From Mesorhizobium sp. B2-4-3 (lineage in GTDB: Bacteria > Pseudomonadota > Alphaproteobacteria > Rhizobiales > Rhizobiaceae), in contig NZ_VFVL01000007.1 of assembly GCF_006442815.1 (NCBI RefSeq), positions 147,623-211,622 of the forward strand: a stretch of 64,000 nucleotides of DNA. Reading direction: 5' to 3'. Within the stretch, counting starts at the first letter, position 1, and each line of letters opens with the position of its first letter. The notes under the pieces were generated by a model that did no database searches, was not told the origin of the DNA, and was given only the letters and a program-made list of their open reading frames with translations. A program made the position numbers and the translations under genes. Shown here one piece after another: positions 28,694 through 38,172 of this stretch.

Positions 28694-30391
28694 ATGTCAG
28701 CTGCTAATCCGTCTCGCGACGATTTCGCGAGCATGCTCGAAGAATCATTCACCGCCGGCCATTCCGGCGAGGGCCAGGTTGTCCGGGGCACGATCACCGC
28801 GATCGAAAAGGACATGGCCATCATCGATGTCGGCCTCAAGGTCGAAGGCCGCGTGCCGCTGAAGGAATTCGGCGCCAAGGGCAAGGAATCCTCCCTCAAG
28901 GTCGGCGACACCGTCGAAGTCTATGTCGAGCGCATCGAGAACGCGCTTGGCGAAGCCATGCTGTCGCGCGAGAAGGCTCGCCGCGAGGAGAGCTGGGTGC
29001 GTCTCGAAGAGAAGTTCACCAAGGGTGAGCGCGTCGAAGGCGTCATCTTCAACCAGGTCAAGGGCGGCTTCACCGTCGACCTCGACGGCGCCGTGGCGTT
29101 CCTGCCGCGCAGCCAGGTCGACATCCGTCCGATCCGCGACGTCACCCCGCTGATGCACAACCCGCAGCCCTTCGAGATCCTCAAGATGGATCGCCGCCGC
29201 GGCAACATCGTGGTGTCGCGCCGCACCGTGCTCGAGGAGAGCCGCGCCGAACAGCGTTCGGAAATCGTGCAGAACCTCGAGGAAGGCCAGGTGGTCGAAG
29301 GCGTGGTCAAGAACATCACCGACTACGGTGCGTTCGTCGACCTCGGCGGTATCGACGGCCTGTTGCATGTCACCGACATGGCATGGCGCCGCGTCAACCA
29401 TCCGACCGAGATCCTCAACATCGGCCAGACGGTCAAGGTGCAGATCATCCGCATCAACCAGGAAACCCACCGCATCTCGCTCGGCATGAAGCAGCTCGAG
29501 TCGGATCCGTGGTCGGATATCGGCACCAAGTTCCCGATCGGCAAGAAGATCAAGGGCACCGTCACCAACATCACCGACTACGGCGCGTTCGTTGAGCTGG
29601 AGCCGGGCATCGAGGGCCTCATCCACGTTTCGGAAATGTCGTGGACGAAAAAGAACGTGCACCCCGGCAAGATCCTGTCGACGACGCAGGAAGTCGACGT
29701 GGTGGTGCTCGAGGTCGATCCGGCCAAGCGCCGCATCTCGCTCGGCCTCAAGCAGACGCTGGAAAACCCGTGGCAGGCTTTCGCCTCGAGCCATCCGGTC
29801 GGCAGCCAGGTCGAGGGCGAGGTCAAGAACAAGACCGAGTTCGGCCTGTTCATCGGCCTGGAAGGCGACGTGGACGGCATGGTGCACCTTTCCGACCTCG
29901 ACTGGACCCGTCCGGGCGAGCAGGTCATCGAAGAGTACAACCGCGGCGACGTGGTCAAGGCGCAGGTGCTCGACGTCGACATCGAGAAGGAGCGCATCTC
30001 GCTCGGCATCAAGCAACTGGCCCGTGACGCTGTCGGCGAAGCGGCCACCAGCGGCGAGCTGCGCAAGAACGCCGTCGTCACCTGCGAGGTCATCGGCGTG
30101 AAGGATGGCGGTCTGGACGTGCGGCTGGTCGACAGCGGCATCGAGACCTTCATCAAGCGTTCGGACCTTTCGCGCGACCGCGACGAGCAGCGCCCCGAGC
30201 GCTTCACCGTCGGCCAGAAGGTCGATGCCCGCGTCATCGCCTTCGACAAGAAGACCCGCAAGCTGCAGGTCTCGATCAAGGCGCTGGAAATCGCCGAGGA
30301 AAAGGAAGCGGTCGCCCAGTACGGCTCGACCGACTCCGGCGCCTCACTGGGCGATATCCTGGGCGCGGCGCTGAAGAAGCAGGGCAATTAA
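28694..30391 (+). CDS. rpsA: 30S ribosomal protein S1
   Basis: A 565-aa protein made of six S1 RNA-binding repeats. Repeats are visible in GEGQVVRGTITAIEKDMAIIDVGLKVEGRVPLKEF, EGQVVEGVVKNITDYGAFVDLGGIDGLLHVTDM and GKKIKGTVTNITDYGAFVELEPGIEGLIHVSEM. The ATG at 28694 follows AGGAGAAAC. The longer frame from 28466 lies in the leader and is rejected. It binds mRNA for translation initiation, and a clear terminator follows. Confidence 0.97.
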   Translation: MSAANPSRDDFASMLEESFTAGHSGEGQVVRGTITAIEKDMAIIDVGLKVEGRVPLKEFGAKGKESSLKVGDTVEVYVERIENALGEAMLSREKARREESWVRLEEKFTKGERVEGVIFNQVKGGFTVDLDGAVAFLPRSQVDIRPIRDVTPLMHNPQPFEILKMDRRRGNIVVSRRTVLEESRAEQRSEIVQNLEEGQVVEGVVKNITDYGAFVDLGGIDGLLHVTDMAWRRVNHPTEILNIGQTVKVQIIRINQETHRISLGMKQLESDPWSDIGTKFPIGKKIKGTVTNITDYGAFVELEPGIEGLIHVSEMSWTKKNVHPGKILSTTQEVDVVVLEVDPAKRRISLGLKQTLENPWQAFASSHPVGSQVEGEVKNKTEFGLFIGLEGDVDGMVHLSDLDWTRPGEQVIEEYNRGDVVKAQVLDVDIEKERISLGIKQLARDAVGEAATSGELRKNAVVTCEVIGVKDGGLDVRLVDSGIETFIKRSDLSRDRDEQRPERFTVGQKVDARVIAFDKKTRKLQVSIKALEIAEEKEAVAQYGSTDSGASLGDILGAALKKQGN

Positions 30392-30418
30392 GCCAAGCCT
30401 CTTCAACTGACGAATAGC

Positions 30419-30456
30419 AAAAACCCGCCGGAGCGATCCGGCGGGTTTTTCTTTTG
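30419..30456 (+). terminator. Rho-independent terminator of rpsA
   Basis: AAACCCGCCGG (30421-30431) pairs with CCGGCGGGTTT (30438-30448) around AGCGAT, followed by a T-rich run TTCTTTT. It lies 28 bp after the rpsA stop. Confidence 0.95.
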
Positions 30457-30467
30457 TCGGCATATCA

Positions 30468-30516
30468 GAGCAATTCCAGGAAAAGTGTCCGCGGTTTTCC
30501 GTCCGGAATTGCTTAA
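30468..30516. repeat. Short rhizobial intergenic repeat
   Basis: AGCAATTCCAGGAAAAGTGT followed by CCGCGGTTTTCCGTCCGGAATTGCTT has near-palindromic ends (GCAATTCC and GGAATTGC). I recognise it as a repeat common between rhizobial genes. A partial relative, GGCAATTCCAGGAGACGGTTTTCCG, lies at about 25,353, after the DUF6496 gene. Confidence 0.55.
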
Positions 30517-30532
30517 AGCAAAGAGATAGAGT

Positions 30533-31240
30533 TCAGGCCCGGCCGTAGAGCGGCACCAGCGTGCCGCTCATGACCTGGTTGGTAGGCGAGGCGAGGTAGG
30601 CGATCGCTTCCGCCGCGGCTTCGAGGCTGACCCATTTGGCGAAATCGGCGTCGGGCATGTCGGCGCGGTTGGCGGGCGTGTCGAGCGTCGAGGGTGCCAC
30701 GGCGTTGACGAGGATGCCCTTGCCCTTCAACTCCTCGGCCATGGCCACCGTCATCGCCGCGACCGCCGCCTTGCTTGCGGCATAGGCGACCATGCCGGAG
30801 CCGCGCCTCGGATCGAGCCCGGCGCGCGCCGTGACATTGACGATGCGGCCGGCCGTGTTGGACTCCAGCATCGAGCGCACCGCGGCGCGGCTGCACAGGA
30901 AGGCCGTGCGGGCGTTGGTGTCCATCATCTCGGCGAAGGAGGCCGACTCGATCTTTTCCACCGGCGCCATGGTGAAGCCGCCGGCAAGGTGAATCGAAGC
31001 CCAGAGCTCGGGCACCTGGTGGTAGAAAGCTTCGACCTTGGCCGAATCCGACAGGTCGACATTATGCGCCAGATGCACGCTGGCGTGGGCTGCGTAAGGA
31101 AAATGCGGCGGGGCCGCCGCGTGGGCATTGGGCACGTGGCAGATCGCGCCCTGCTCCAGCAATCTACCGACAACCGCGCCGCCGAGCGCCCCAGTGCCAC
31201 CCGTCACCACGACATGCCTGCCGTTAAGCGTTTCCGTCAT
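30533..31240 (-). CDS. SDR family oxidoreductase
   Basis: A 235-aa short-chain dehydrogenase. The cofactor loop is GGTGALGGAVVG at residues 15-26, and the active-site Y-x-x-x-K is VAYAASKAAVAAMTVAMAEEL, with VNVTARAGLDP carrying a Thr where the catalytic Ser usually is. It would act on an alcohol or ketone with NAD(P). It is the last gene on the minus strand after the AruI-like decarboxylase, separated by about 200 bp, so co-transcription is possible but unproven. Confidence 0.8.
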   Translation of the reverse strand: MTETLNGRHVVVTGGTGALGGAVVGRLLEQGAICHVPNAHAAAPPHFPYAAHASVHLAHNVDLSDSAKVEAFYHQVPELWASIHLAGGFTMAPVEKIESASFAEMMDTNARTAFLCSRAAVRSMLESNTAGRIVNVTARAGLDPRRGSGMVAYAASKAAVAAMTVAMAEELKGKGILVNAVAPSTLDTPANRADMPDADFAKWVSLEAAAEAIAYLASPTNQVMSGTLVPLYGRA

Positions 31241-31436
31241 ACTTCGAGCGCTCCTGTCATTTTTTATGATTATATCTTGGGTTATGCCGCCCCAGGCTCG
31301 AACGTCGCGCCTTTCGCGTCGTCACTCAATTGAAATATCGACATGGCAGGCGCAGCGTCTTTGCATGCGTCGGACAGTGGCAGGCGGCATCATTTTGCCG
31401 GCGCCGGAAGGGCCAGCCGGCAGAGGCACCAGTCTT

Positions 31437-33017
31437 TCAGTCGACGGTGATTTCAATGACGCGCGGCTTGCCGGCCGCCCGGGCGCGCTTCAGCGCCACG
31501 GCAAGACCACCGGCCCCGGCCAGCCGCTCGGCCTCGATGCCATAGGCCTCGGCGAGCTTGCAGAAATCCGGCGGCGCCGGCGATACGCCGACCGGCTCGA
31601 CGCCGACATCGAGCATCGAGGTCTCGATCTCGCGATAGCCGCGGTTGTTCCAGACGACGAAGATCACCGGCGCTTCGGCGTCGAGCGCGGCGCCGATTTC
31701 CGGCAAGGTGAACTGGAAACCTCCGTCGCCGGTGAGGCACACCACCGGCGCCTCGGGCACTGCAAGTGCGGCGCCGATCGCCGCCGGCGGACCGTAGCCC
31801 AACGCGCCGAAGCCCGTCGCCGCGTTGAACCAGCCGCCCGGACGGTCGTGGTCGTAATAGAGGTTGGCGGCATAGATCGGCTGGGTCGAGTCGCCGACGA
31901 TGATGGCGCCCGGCAGCGCGTCGCGGATCGCCTCCACGGCGCGCACCTGCGCCAAATACTCGGGCTTCAATTCAGCCAGCGCTGCCTTGCGCGCGGCGGC
32001 CGCACGAGCCTCGCCATCGCTTGCCGCGGCATGGCCGAGCCCGATCGCCGCAAGCAGAGCCTCGATGCCTTCGGCGCAATCCGCCTGGATGCCGACCGTC
32101 ACCGGCCGGCGCGCGATCTGGTCGGCGCCGATATCGATACGGATCAGGTTCGGCGGCAGCACGAAGCCGCCGTCGCCATAGCCGTCATAATCGGTCGGGC
32201 CGAATTCGGTGCCGGCGGCAATCACCAGATCGGCGTCCGCCATCGATGCACGCACTGCCTTGAGGCTGGGACTCGCCGGCACGCACAGCGGATGACCATG
32301 CAGCAGGCCACGCGCATTGGCGGTTTCGATGACGGGCGCGCCAAGCGTCGCGGCCAGACGGCGCAGCGCCGCGTCGGCCTTCCTTGCGCCGCCGCCGGCG
32401 AGGATCAGCGGCCGGCGTGCGGCCTTGATGAGCTTTGCCGCTTCGGCAATCGCCGCAGGAGCCGGAGCGGGCGGCGCGGCGTTGCTCAGCGCTGCCGCGA
32501 TATCGTCGGCGGGCCTCACCATGACGTCGGTGGGGATTTCGATATGAACCGGCCCCGGCCGCTCCGACGAAAACAGCGCGAAGGCGCGGGCGAGAGCGCC
32601 CGGCAGCTGCCCGGCCTCGGTGACACGCTCGGAAGACAACGCGACCTTTTCCATCATACCGCGCTGGTCGGGCAGCTCATGCAGGAAGCCCAACCCCTTG
32701 CCCAGCGTATCGGTTGCGTTGACGCCGGAGATCACCAGCATCGGCACAGAATCGGCGCGCGCCTGGCCCATGGCGGTGATGGTGTTGGTCAGCCCCGGTC
32801 CGGTGATGACGAAGGCGACGCCGGGACGGCCGCCGGCGCGCGCATAACCGTCGGCCATGAAGCCGGCGCCCTGCTCGTGGCGCGGCGTGACGTGGCGGAT
32901 CTTCGAGCGCGCCAGGCCGCGATAGAGCTCGACCGTATGCACGCCCGGAATGCCGAAGACGGTGTCGACGCCATGCGCTTCGAGCAACGTGATCAGCGCC
33001 TCGCCGATGGTGGTCAT
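31437..33017 (-). CDS. Thiamine-diphosphate decarboxylase, probable 5-guanidino-2-oxopentanoate decarboxylase
   Basis: A 526-aa member of the acetolactate-synthase-like TPP family. The catalytic Glu is in TPRHEQGAGFMADGYARAGG, and the TPP-binding GDG...N motif is CLTGDGGFQFTLPE with VIFVVWNNRGY. The best family guess is AruI-type 5-guanidino-2-oxopentanoate decarboxylase, which acts in the arginine transaminase pathway, because the adjacent genes include an amidinotransferase and an arginine/polar amino-acid importer. The start at 33017 overlaps the TetR stop (ATGA). A related acetolactate-synthase-like function cannot be ruled out. Confidence 0.75.
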   Translation of the reverse strand: MTTIGEALITLLEAHGVDTVFGIPGVHTVELYRGLARSKIRHVTPRHEQGAGFMADGYARAGGRPGVAFVITGPGLTNTITAMGQARADSVPMLVISGVNATDTLGKGLGFLHELPDQRGMMEKVALSSERVTEAGQLPGALARAFALFSSERPGPVHIEIPTDVMVRPADDIAAALSNAAPPAPAPAAIAEAAKLIKAARRPLILAGGGARKADAALRRLAATLGAPVIETANARGLLHGHPLCVPASPSLKAVRASMADADLVIAAGTEFGPTDYDGYGDGGFVLPPNLIRIDIGADQIARRPVTVGIQADCAEGIEALLAAIGLGHAAASDGEARAAAARKAALAELKPEYLAQVRAVEAIRDALPGAIIVGDSTQPIYAANLYYDHDRPGGWFNAATGFGALGYGPPAAIGAALAVPEAPVVCLTGDGGFQFTLPEIGAALDAEAPVIFVVWNNRGYREIETSMLDVGVEPVGVSPAPPDFCKLAEAYGIEAERLAGAGGLAVALKRARAAGKPRVIEITVD

Positions 33018-33655
33018 TGGTTTCCTCCCTTTTCTGGCGCCAAGCCGAGCTCGGCCTCTATGGCTTTGACGCCTATCGCCGCCAACTCGCCGGGCGAGAA
33101 CATCTCTGCGGCCAGGCAGCCTTCGATCCAGAGCCCGTCGATGATCGCATTGATCGCTATGGCATGATGGCGCAGCTTGCCTGCATCCGGCTTGCGCCGC
33201 TCGGCGGCGAGCACTTCGGCCACGACCGCTTCCACCTCGTTGCGGAAGCCGAGGTAGCCTTCGCGGTGGGCACGGGCGAGCGTCGGATCCGCATTGGCGC
33301 GGCCAAGGAAGGTTGCCCAAAGCGAAAACACCCGCTGGTCGATGATCGGCGCATTGAGGTTGGCGGTGACGAAAGCCGCGAGGCGTTGGCGCGGCGAGGC
33401 GTCTTCCATGACCAATGCCGCTTTCGCCTGCTCGGTCATGCGGCCGACCAGCGCCGTATAGGCTTCCTGCAGCAATTCTTCCTTGCCTGGAAAATAGTGC
33501 CGGATCAGCCCGGCGGTGACGCCGGCCCGCAAGGCGATGGTGCGCAAGGTAGCGCCCTGAAGGCCATATTCCGCCACGCTGTCGAGCGTCGCGTCGATCA
33601 GATCCTGCCGCCGCCGCTCCTCGCCCTCACGGCGGAACTTGCGGCGCGCATTCAT
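33014..33655 (-). CDS. TetR/AcrR family regulator
   Basis: A 213-aa regulator. The N-terminal HTH reads LIDATLDSVAEYGLQGATLRTIALRAGVTAGLIRHYFPGKEELL, BetI-like, and the rest is a helical ligand-binding domain. The ATG at 33655 overlaps the amidinotransferase stop (ATGA) and is my preferred start; a start at 33682 is also open. It sits inside the operon amidinotransferase-tetR-decarboxylase, so autoregulation by a guanidino compound or derived keto acid is plausible. Confidence 0.85.
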   Translation of the reverse strand: MNARRKFRREGEERRRQDLIDATLDSVAEYGLQGATLRTIALRAGVTAGLIRHYFPGKEELLQEAYTALVGRMTEQAKAALVMEDASPRQRLAAFVTANLNAPIIDQRVFSLWATFLGRANADPTLARAHREGYLGFRNEVEAVVAEVLAAERRKPDAGKLRHHAIAINAIIDGLWIEGCLAAEMFSPGELAAIGVKAIEAELGLAPEKGGNQ

Positions 33656-34524
33656 TGGCGCAGGATCGGCCGCGTCAGGCATGTCGGCCCGCCTTCGCAG
33701 GCGATGCAGAGCGCGTCCGCCTCGAATATATCAACCGTGCAGCCGGCGGCTTCCATCGCGGCCTTGGTCTTGGGAAAGCCTGCAACGGCGATGACCTTGT
33801 GCGGGCTGGTCGGCAGCACGTTCAGGCTGAGGCCGTTGGAAGCGGCGAACTCTTCGGCGTCGCCTTCGACCAGCCGGATGCCGCGCGCCTTCAGCATCTG
33901 GTAGAACGTAGCCGGCAGAAGCGGCGAATAGACCAGGGCAAGGTCGTCGGCCAGCGGGCTGATCACCGACATCAGATGCAGGCATGCCTCTTCGCCCTGC
34001 CACAGCGGCAGATCGAAGCCATAGACGGAAATGCCCAGCGGCGTCAGCAGGTTGGAAACCTGCTGGATGCCTTCCTGGTTGGAGCGCACACCGCGCCCGA
34101 TCGCTAGCGTGCGGGCATCCACCCATACGCAGTCGCCGCCTTCGACCTGGCCAGGCGCCTCGATCCGGCCGAGGACCGGAATGCCCAGTCTCTTGTAGGT
34201 TTCCTCATGCAGCGAGGGCTCCTTGGCGCGCAATGGCTTGCCCATGGACAGGATCAGCGCGCCGCGGTCGGTCATCAGCGACGGGTCATGCGTGAACACC
34301 GAATCCGAAAGGCCGTCGGCCGTGTCCTCGATCCATTCGATCTCGGCGCCGGAAGCCGCCACCAGCTCGGCAAGCAGCGCATGCTGCGAAGCGGCCTTCG
34401 CCGGGTTGAATCCCGGGCCATAGTGCCAGGCGGCCCTGTCGGCGTCGCGCATGGCGTTGGCCGCCGACCGCATCAGAACGCGCCGTAGCGGCGCCGCCAT
34501 GGACTGTGATCCGAAAGCGCTCAT
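33652..34524 (-). CDS. Amidinotransferase/dimethylargininase family protein
   Basis: A 290-aa protein with the guanidino-modifying enzyme fold. Family motifs visible are FTHDPSLMTDRGALIL, IEAPGQVEGGDCVWVD, the catalytic-His region CLHLMSVISPL and the C-terminal catalytic Cys in CEGGPTCLTRPIL. Members hydrolyse or transfer the guanidino group (dimethylargininase, arginine deiminase, amidinotransferase). With the AruI-like enzyme and arginine-type importer, the likely substrates are arginine derivatives. Start 34524, or 34500 as an alternative. Confidence 0.8.
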   Translation of the reverse strand: MSAFGSQSMAAPLRRVLMRSAANAMRDADRAAWHYGPGFNPAKAASQHALLAELVAASGAEIEWIEDTADGLSDSVFTHDPSLMTDRGALILSMGKPLRAKEPSLHEETYKRLGIPVLGRIEAPGQVEGGDCVWVDARTLAIGRGVRSNQEGIQQVSNLLTPLGISVYGFDLPLWQGEEACLHLMSVISPLADDLALVYSPLLPATFYQMLKARGIRLVEGDAEEFAASNGLSLNVLPTSPHKVIAVAGFPKTKAAMEAAGCTVDIFEADALCIACEGGPTCLTRPILRQ

Positions 34525-34734
34525 CGATGCCCTTTTAAGATGAAAAAAATCGTGAAAATTTCATGAAAGGCTATTTATACACTTGCGCAACAAGGCCGCA
34601 AGTGCCGTAATGAGCGGGATTGACGGGCTCGCGCTGCCGGGTCCATGCTGAAGTCTGGAGCGGGCAATACAGCGTATGTTGATTAGCCGGATAGACGTTC
34701 GACGACCTGCCATCGGCCAGATAGAGGCCACCCG

Positions 34735-35550
34735 GTGAGCGCGGCAGGAGCCGCCGCAGCCCAATCCGGCAAGGCGCAGAACGGCGCAGCCGAAGCCATC
34801 CATGTCGAAAACCTGCACAAGAAATTCGGCCAGTTGCACGTGCTGAAAGGCGTTTCGCTGTCGGCGCGCGACGGCGAGGTGGTCGCCGTCATCGGCGGAT
34901 CCGGTTCCGGCAAGTCGACGCTGTTGCGCTGCATCAACTGCCTGGAGAACCCGACCAGCGGCATCATCCGGGTCAATGGCGAGGAGATCAAGCTCAAGGC
35001 CGACAGCCACGGCCACACCGTTCCGGCCGACCGCAGGCAAATCGAGCGGATCCGCTCCCGGCTCGGCATGGTGTTCCAGAATTTCAACCTGTGGAGCCAC
35101 ATGACGCTGATCGAGAACGTCATCGAGGTTCCGGTGCATGTGCTCGGCGTCAAACGCGGCGAAGCGATCGCCCAGGCCGAGAAGCTGCTCGCCCGCGTCG
35201 GGCTGGCGGAAAAGCGCGACGTCTATCCGGCCTTCCTGTCCGGCGGCCAGCAGCAGCGGGCCGCGATCGCCCGCGCGCTGGCGATCAATCCGCGCGTCAT
35301 GCTGTTCGACGAACCGACTTCCGCGCTCGATCCCGAGCTGGTCGGCGAGGTGCTGAAAGTCATCGGCGACCTGGCGCGCGAGGGGCGCACCATGGTGCTG
35401 GTGACCCATGAAATGAAGTTCGCCCGCGAGGTCGCGACGCATGTCGTCTATCTCTACAACGGGCTGGTCGAGGAAGAAGGTCCGCCGGAACAACTGTTCG
35501 GCGCGCCCAAATCCGAAAGGCTCAAGCAATTCCTCCGCAATGTCGGCTAG
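34735..35550 (+). CDS. Polar amino-acid ABC transporter ATPase (HisP/OccP type)
   Basis: A 271-aa ATPase with Walker A GGSGSGKST, Q-loop MVFQNFNLWSHMTLIENV, signature LSGGQQQR and Walker B LFDEPTSALDPELVGEV. QNFNLW is typical of the HisP/OccP/ArtP group, which import arginine, histidine, octopine or nopaline. The start is GTG at 34735. First of four genes (ATPase, binding protein, two permeases) read away from the amidinotransferase operon. Confidence 0.9.
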   Translation: MSAAGAAAAQSGKAQNGAAEAIHVENLHKKFGQLHVLKGVSLSARDGEVVAVIGGSGSGKSTLLRCINCLENPTSGIIRVNGEEIKLKADSHGHTVPADRRQIERIRSRLGMVFQNFNLWSHMTLIENVIEVPVHVLGVKRGEAIAQAEKLLARVGLAEKRDVYPAFLSGGQQQRAAIARALAINPRVMLFDEPTSALDPELVGEVLKVIGDLAREGRTMVLVTHEMKFAREVATHVVYLYNGLVEEEGPPEQLFGAPKSERLKQFLRNVG

Positions 35551-35607
35551 GTGCCGGCATCAAGCGGAGCGAAAAACCGGGAACAACAACAAACTGGGAG
35601 TCCTGAC

Positions 35608-36405
35608 ATGAAGACTGTTCTGAAGACATTCGCCGCCGCGCTGCTTCTTGGCGTCGCGGCGATGGGCGGCGTGGCCAAGGCCGAGCAGGTCAAGATCGGC
35701 GTCGCCGCCGAACCCTACCCGCCCTTCACCTCGCCCGATGCCAGCGGCAAATGGGTGGGCTGGGAGATCGACTTCGTCGACGCCGTCTGCGCCGAAGAGA
35801 AACTCGACTGCGTCATCACGCCGGTTGCCTGGGACGGCATCATCCCGGCGCTGACGACGAAGAAGATCGACGCCATCGTCTCCTCGATGTCGATCACCGC
35901 CGAGCGCGAGAAGACGATCGACTTCTCGGACAAGTACTATAACACCCCGACCGCGATCATCGGACCGAAGGACCAGAAGTTCGGCGCCACGCCGGACGAC
36001 CTCAAGGGCAAGGTGATCGGCGTCCAGGTCTCGACCGTGCATGCCGTGTACGCCAAGAAGCATTTCACCGGGGCGCAGGAGATCAAGGAATACCAGACCC
36101 AGGATGAGGCCAACCAGGATCTGGCCGCCGGCCGTATCGACGCGGTGCAGGCCGACTCGATCGCGCTCGGCGAATTCCTGAAGTCGGACCAGGGCAAGGC
36201 CTGCTGCGACCTGAAGGGAATGGTGGCCCCGGACGATGCGGTGCTTGGACCGGGCGTCGGCGCCGGTATCCGCAAGGAAGACACCGCGCTCAAGGAAAAA
36301 TTCAACGCCGGCATCAAGGCGATCCGCGCCAACGGCAAATATGACGAGATCTCGAAGAAGTATTTCGACTTCGACATCTATGGCGGCGCCACGCAGTCGA
36401 ACTGA
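35608..36405 (+). CDS. Polar amino-acid ABC substrate-binding protein
   Basis: A 265-aa periplasmic protein of the lysine/arginine/ornithine or octopine-binding type. Signal peptide LKTFAAALLLGVAAMGGVAKA precedes EQVKIGVAAEPYPPFTSPDASGKWVGWEIDF, the canonical start. SSMSITAEREKTIDFSDKYYNTP and the Cys-containing EFLKSDQGKACCDLKG also fit. The start at 35608 has GGGAG upstream. It delivers the ligand to the permeases at 36443 and 37264. Confidence 0.9.
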   Translation: MKTVLKTFAAALLLGVAAMGGVAKAEQVKIGVAAEPYPPFTSPDASGKWVGWEIDFVDAVCAEEKLDCVITPVAWDGIIPALTTKKIDAIVSSMSITAEREKTIDFSDKYYNTPTAIIGPKDQKFGATPDDLKGKVIGVQVSTVHAVYAKKHFTGAQEIKEYQTQDEANQDLAAGRIDAVQADSIALGEFLKSDQGKACCDLKGMVAPDDAVLGPGVGAGIRKEDTALKEKFNAGIKAIRANGKYDEISKKYFDFDIYGGATQSN

Positions 36406-36442
36406 GTCCTCTTGCAATGAGTGAGGGCATGGCGTCCGCGCC

Positions 36443-37264
36443 ATGCCCGACCTTGCCACGCATGCGCGCCGCCGACCTTGCCGTCGGTGGCTTGCCAGCA
36501 ATCCGGGGGCGAAGCTGATCGACGTCTTTCTTCCGGCCTCCGCGGCCGGCATCATGGAACTCCTGTCGCCCGTGGCGCCCGGCTGGGGCGGCACGCTGCT
36601 GGTCGGCCTTCTGCATTCGATCGAGATCGCCATCGGCGCCACCTGCCTCGGCCTCATGATCGGCACCGCCGGCGCCTTCGGCAAGCTCTATGGCGGCCCG
36701 GTGACGCGCGACCTGCTCGCGGTCTACACGACCGTCGTGCGCGCCGTGCCGGAACTGGTGCTGATCCTGCTGCTCTATTACGCCGGCACCGACCTCATCA
36801 ACCAGGTGCTGACGGCGATCGGCTACAGCCGTGTCGACATCAGCGGGCTCGCGGCCGGCATTTTCGTGCTGGGTTTCGTCCAGGGCGCCTATTCGACCGA
36901 AGTCATCCGCGGTGCCATCCTCGCCATCCCGCAAGGCCAGATCGAGGCCGCCCGCGCCTACGGGATGTCGCCAGGCCTGATGCTGCGACGCATCACTGTG
37001 CCGGCGATGCTGCCCTTCGCCATCCCCGGCCTCGCCAATCTGTGGCTCATCGCCACCAAGGACACCGCGCTGCTTGCCGTCGTCGGTTTCTTCGAGCTCA
37101 CCCTTGCAACGCGCCAGGCGGCCGGCGTGACCAAGGCCTACCTTCTTTTCTATCTTGCGGCCGGCGCGCTCTATCTCGCGCTCTCGCTGTTCTCCAACCT
37201 GATCATCGGCCGCGTCGAGGCCTGGTCGCGGCGCGGCATGCCCTCCGTCAGGGAGGCGCGCTGA
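36443..37264 (+). CDS. Polar amino-acid ABC permease (HisQ/OccQ type)
   Basis: A 273-aa membrane protein with GLLHSIEIAIGATCLGLMIG, VVRAVPELVLILLLYY and the EAA loop GQIEAARAYGMSPGLMLRRITVPAMLPFAIPG. The first 30 or so residues are Arg-rich and may not be translated; an ATG at about 36,554 would start just before the first hydrophobic segment. It ends at TGATG, coupling it to the next permease. Confidence 0.88.
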   Translation: MPDLATHARRRPCRRWLASNPGAKLIDVFLPASAAGIMELLSPVAPGWGGTLLVGLLHSIEIAIGATCLGLMIGTAGAFGKLYGGPVTRDLLAVYTTVVRAVPELVLILLLYYAGTDLINQVLTAIGYSRVDISGLAAGIFVLGFVQGAYSTEVIRGAILAIPQGQIEAARAYGMSPGLMLRRITVPAMLPFAIPGLANLWLIATKDTALLAVVGFFELTLATRQAAGVTKAYLLFYLAAGALYLALSLFSNLIIGRVEAWSRRGMPSVREAR

Positions 37265-38073
37265 TGTCCGCCGAAGCCTCCGCGATCAACATGGCGGCGC
37301 GCGCCTCGATCTGGCTCAAACCCCACCGCATCGTGCTGATCCTGATCGCGCTGGCGCTGGTCTTCTGCGCCGCGTTCTTCATGCGCTGGGACTGGCTGCC
37401 GCAATATTGGGAAATGGGCCTGATGGGCATATGGCGGGCGCTTTGGATCCTCGCCGTCACCTGCGCGCTGGGCTTTGCGCTGGCCGTGCCGCTCGGGCTC
37501 GCCCAGGCAGGCGGACCGATCTGGTTCTCGGTACCGGCGAAGGTCTTCTGCACCATCATCCGGGGAACGCCGCTGCTCCTGCAGCTCTGGCTGCTCTATT
37601 ACGGCCTCGGCTCGATCTTTCCGCAATATCCGTGGATCCGCGAATCCTGGCTTTGGCCGTATCTGCGGCAAGCCTGGCCGTATGGCGTGGTGGCGCTGAC
37701 CTTCTCCTTCGCCGGCTATGAAGGTGAAGTGATGCGCGGCGCCTTCGCCGGCGTGCCGCGCGGACAGTTGGAGGCCGCCCGCGCGTTCGGCATGAGCCGC
37801 TGGAAAATCTTCCAGCGCATCTGGTTGCCGCAGGCCTTCTACCGTGCGCTGCCGACGCTGACCGGCGAAACCGTGCTGCAGTTGAAGTCGACCCCGCTGG
37901 TGGCGACGATCAGCGTCATCGATATCTTCGCCGTCTCCTCCAAGGTGCGCCAGGACACCTACCTGACCTATGAGCCTTTGCTGCTCTTGGCGCTGATCTA
38001 TATGACGATCACCGGCATCCTGGTCTTCGTCTTCAGTCGGATCGAGGCTCGGATTCCGGTCAAGATCGGGTAG
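37264..38073 (+). CDS. Polar amino-acid ABC permease (HisM/OccM type)
   Basis: A 269-aa membrane protein with WRALWILAVTCALGFALAVPLGL, IIRGTPLLLQLWLLYYGLGSIFP (the typical RGTPLL motif) and the EAA loop GQLEAARAFGMSRWKIFQRIWLPQAFYRALP. The ATG at 37264 overlaps the stop of the upstream permease. Together they form the channel of the amino-acid importer. Confidence 0.9.
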   Translation: MSAEASAINMAARASIWLKPHRIVLILIALALVFCAAFFMRWDWLPQYWEMGLMGIWRALWILAVTCALGFALAVPLGLAQAGGPIWFSVPAKVFCTIIRGTPLLLQLWLLYYGLGSIFPQYPWIRESWLWPYLRQAWPYGVVALTFSFAGYEGEVMRGAFAGVPRGQLEAARAFGMSRWKIFQRIWLPQAFYRALPTLTGETVLQLKSTPLVATISVIDIFAVSSKVRQDTYLTYEPLLLLALIYMTITGILVFVFSRIEARIPVKIG

Positions 38074-38079
38074 TAAGTA

Positions 38080-38159
38080 GTGAATGGTGAATGGCCATGG
38101 GGCTCGGCTTCCCATCACGCTGACTACTCACTACTGACTATTCACTATTCACCATTCAC
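38080..38159. repeat. Inverted and short tandem repeat in intergenic spacer
   Basis: GTGAATGGTGAAT (38080-38092) and its exact reverse complement ATTCACCATTCAC (38147-38159) flank a spacer with repeated ACTAC/ACTATTCAC units. The whole can fold into a long hairpin between the permease and the Ldh-type gene. It may separate expression of the transporter and the reductase. Confidence 0.6.
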
Positions 38160-38172
38160 CAAGGCACCGCCA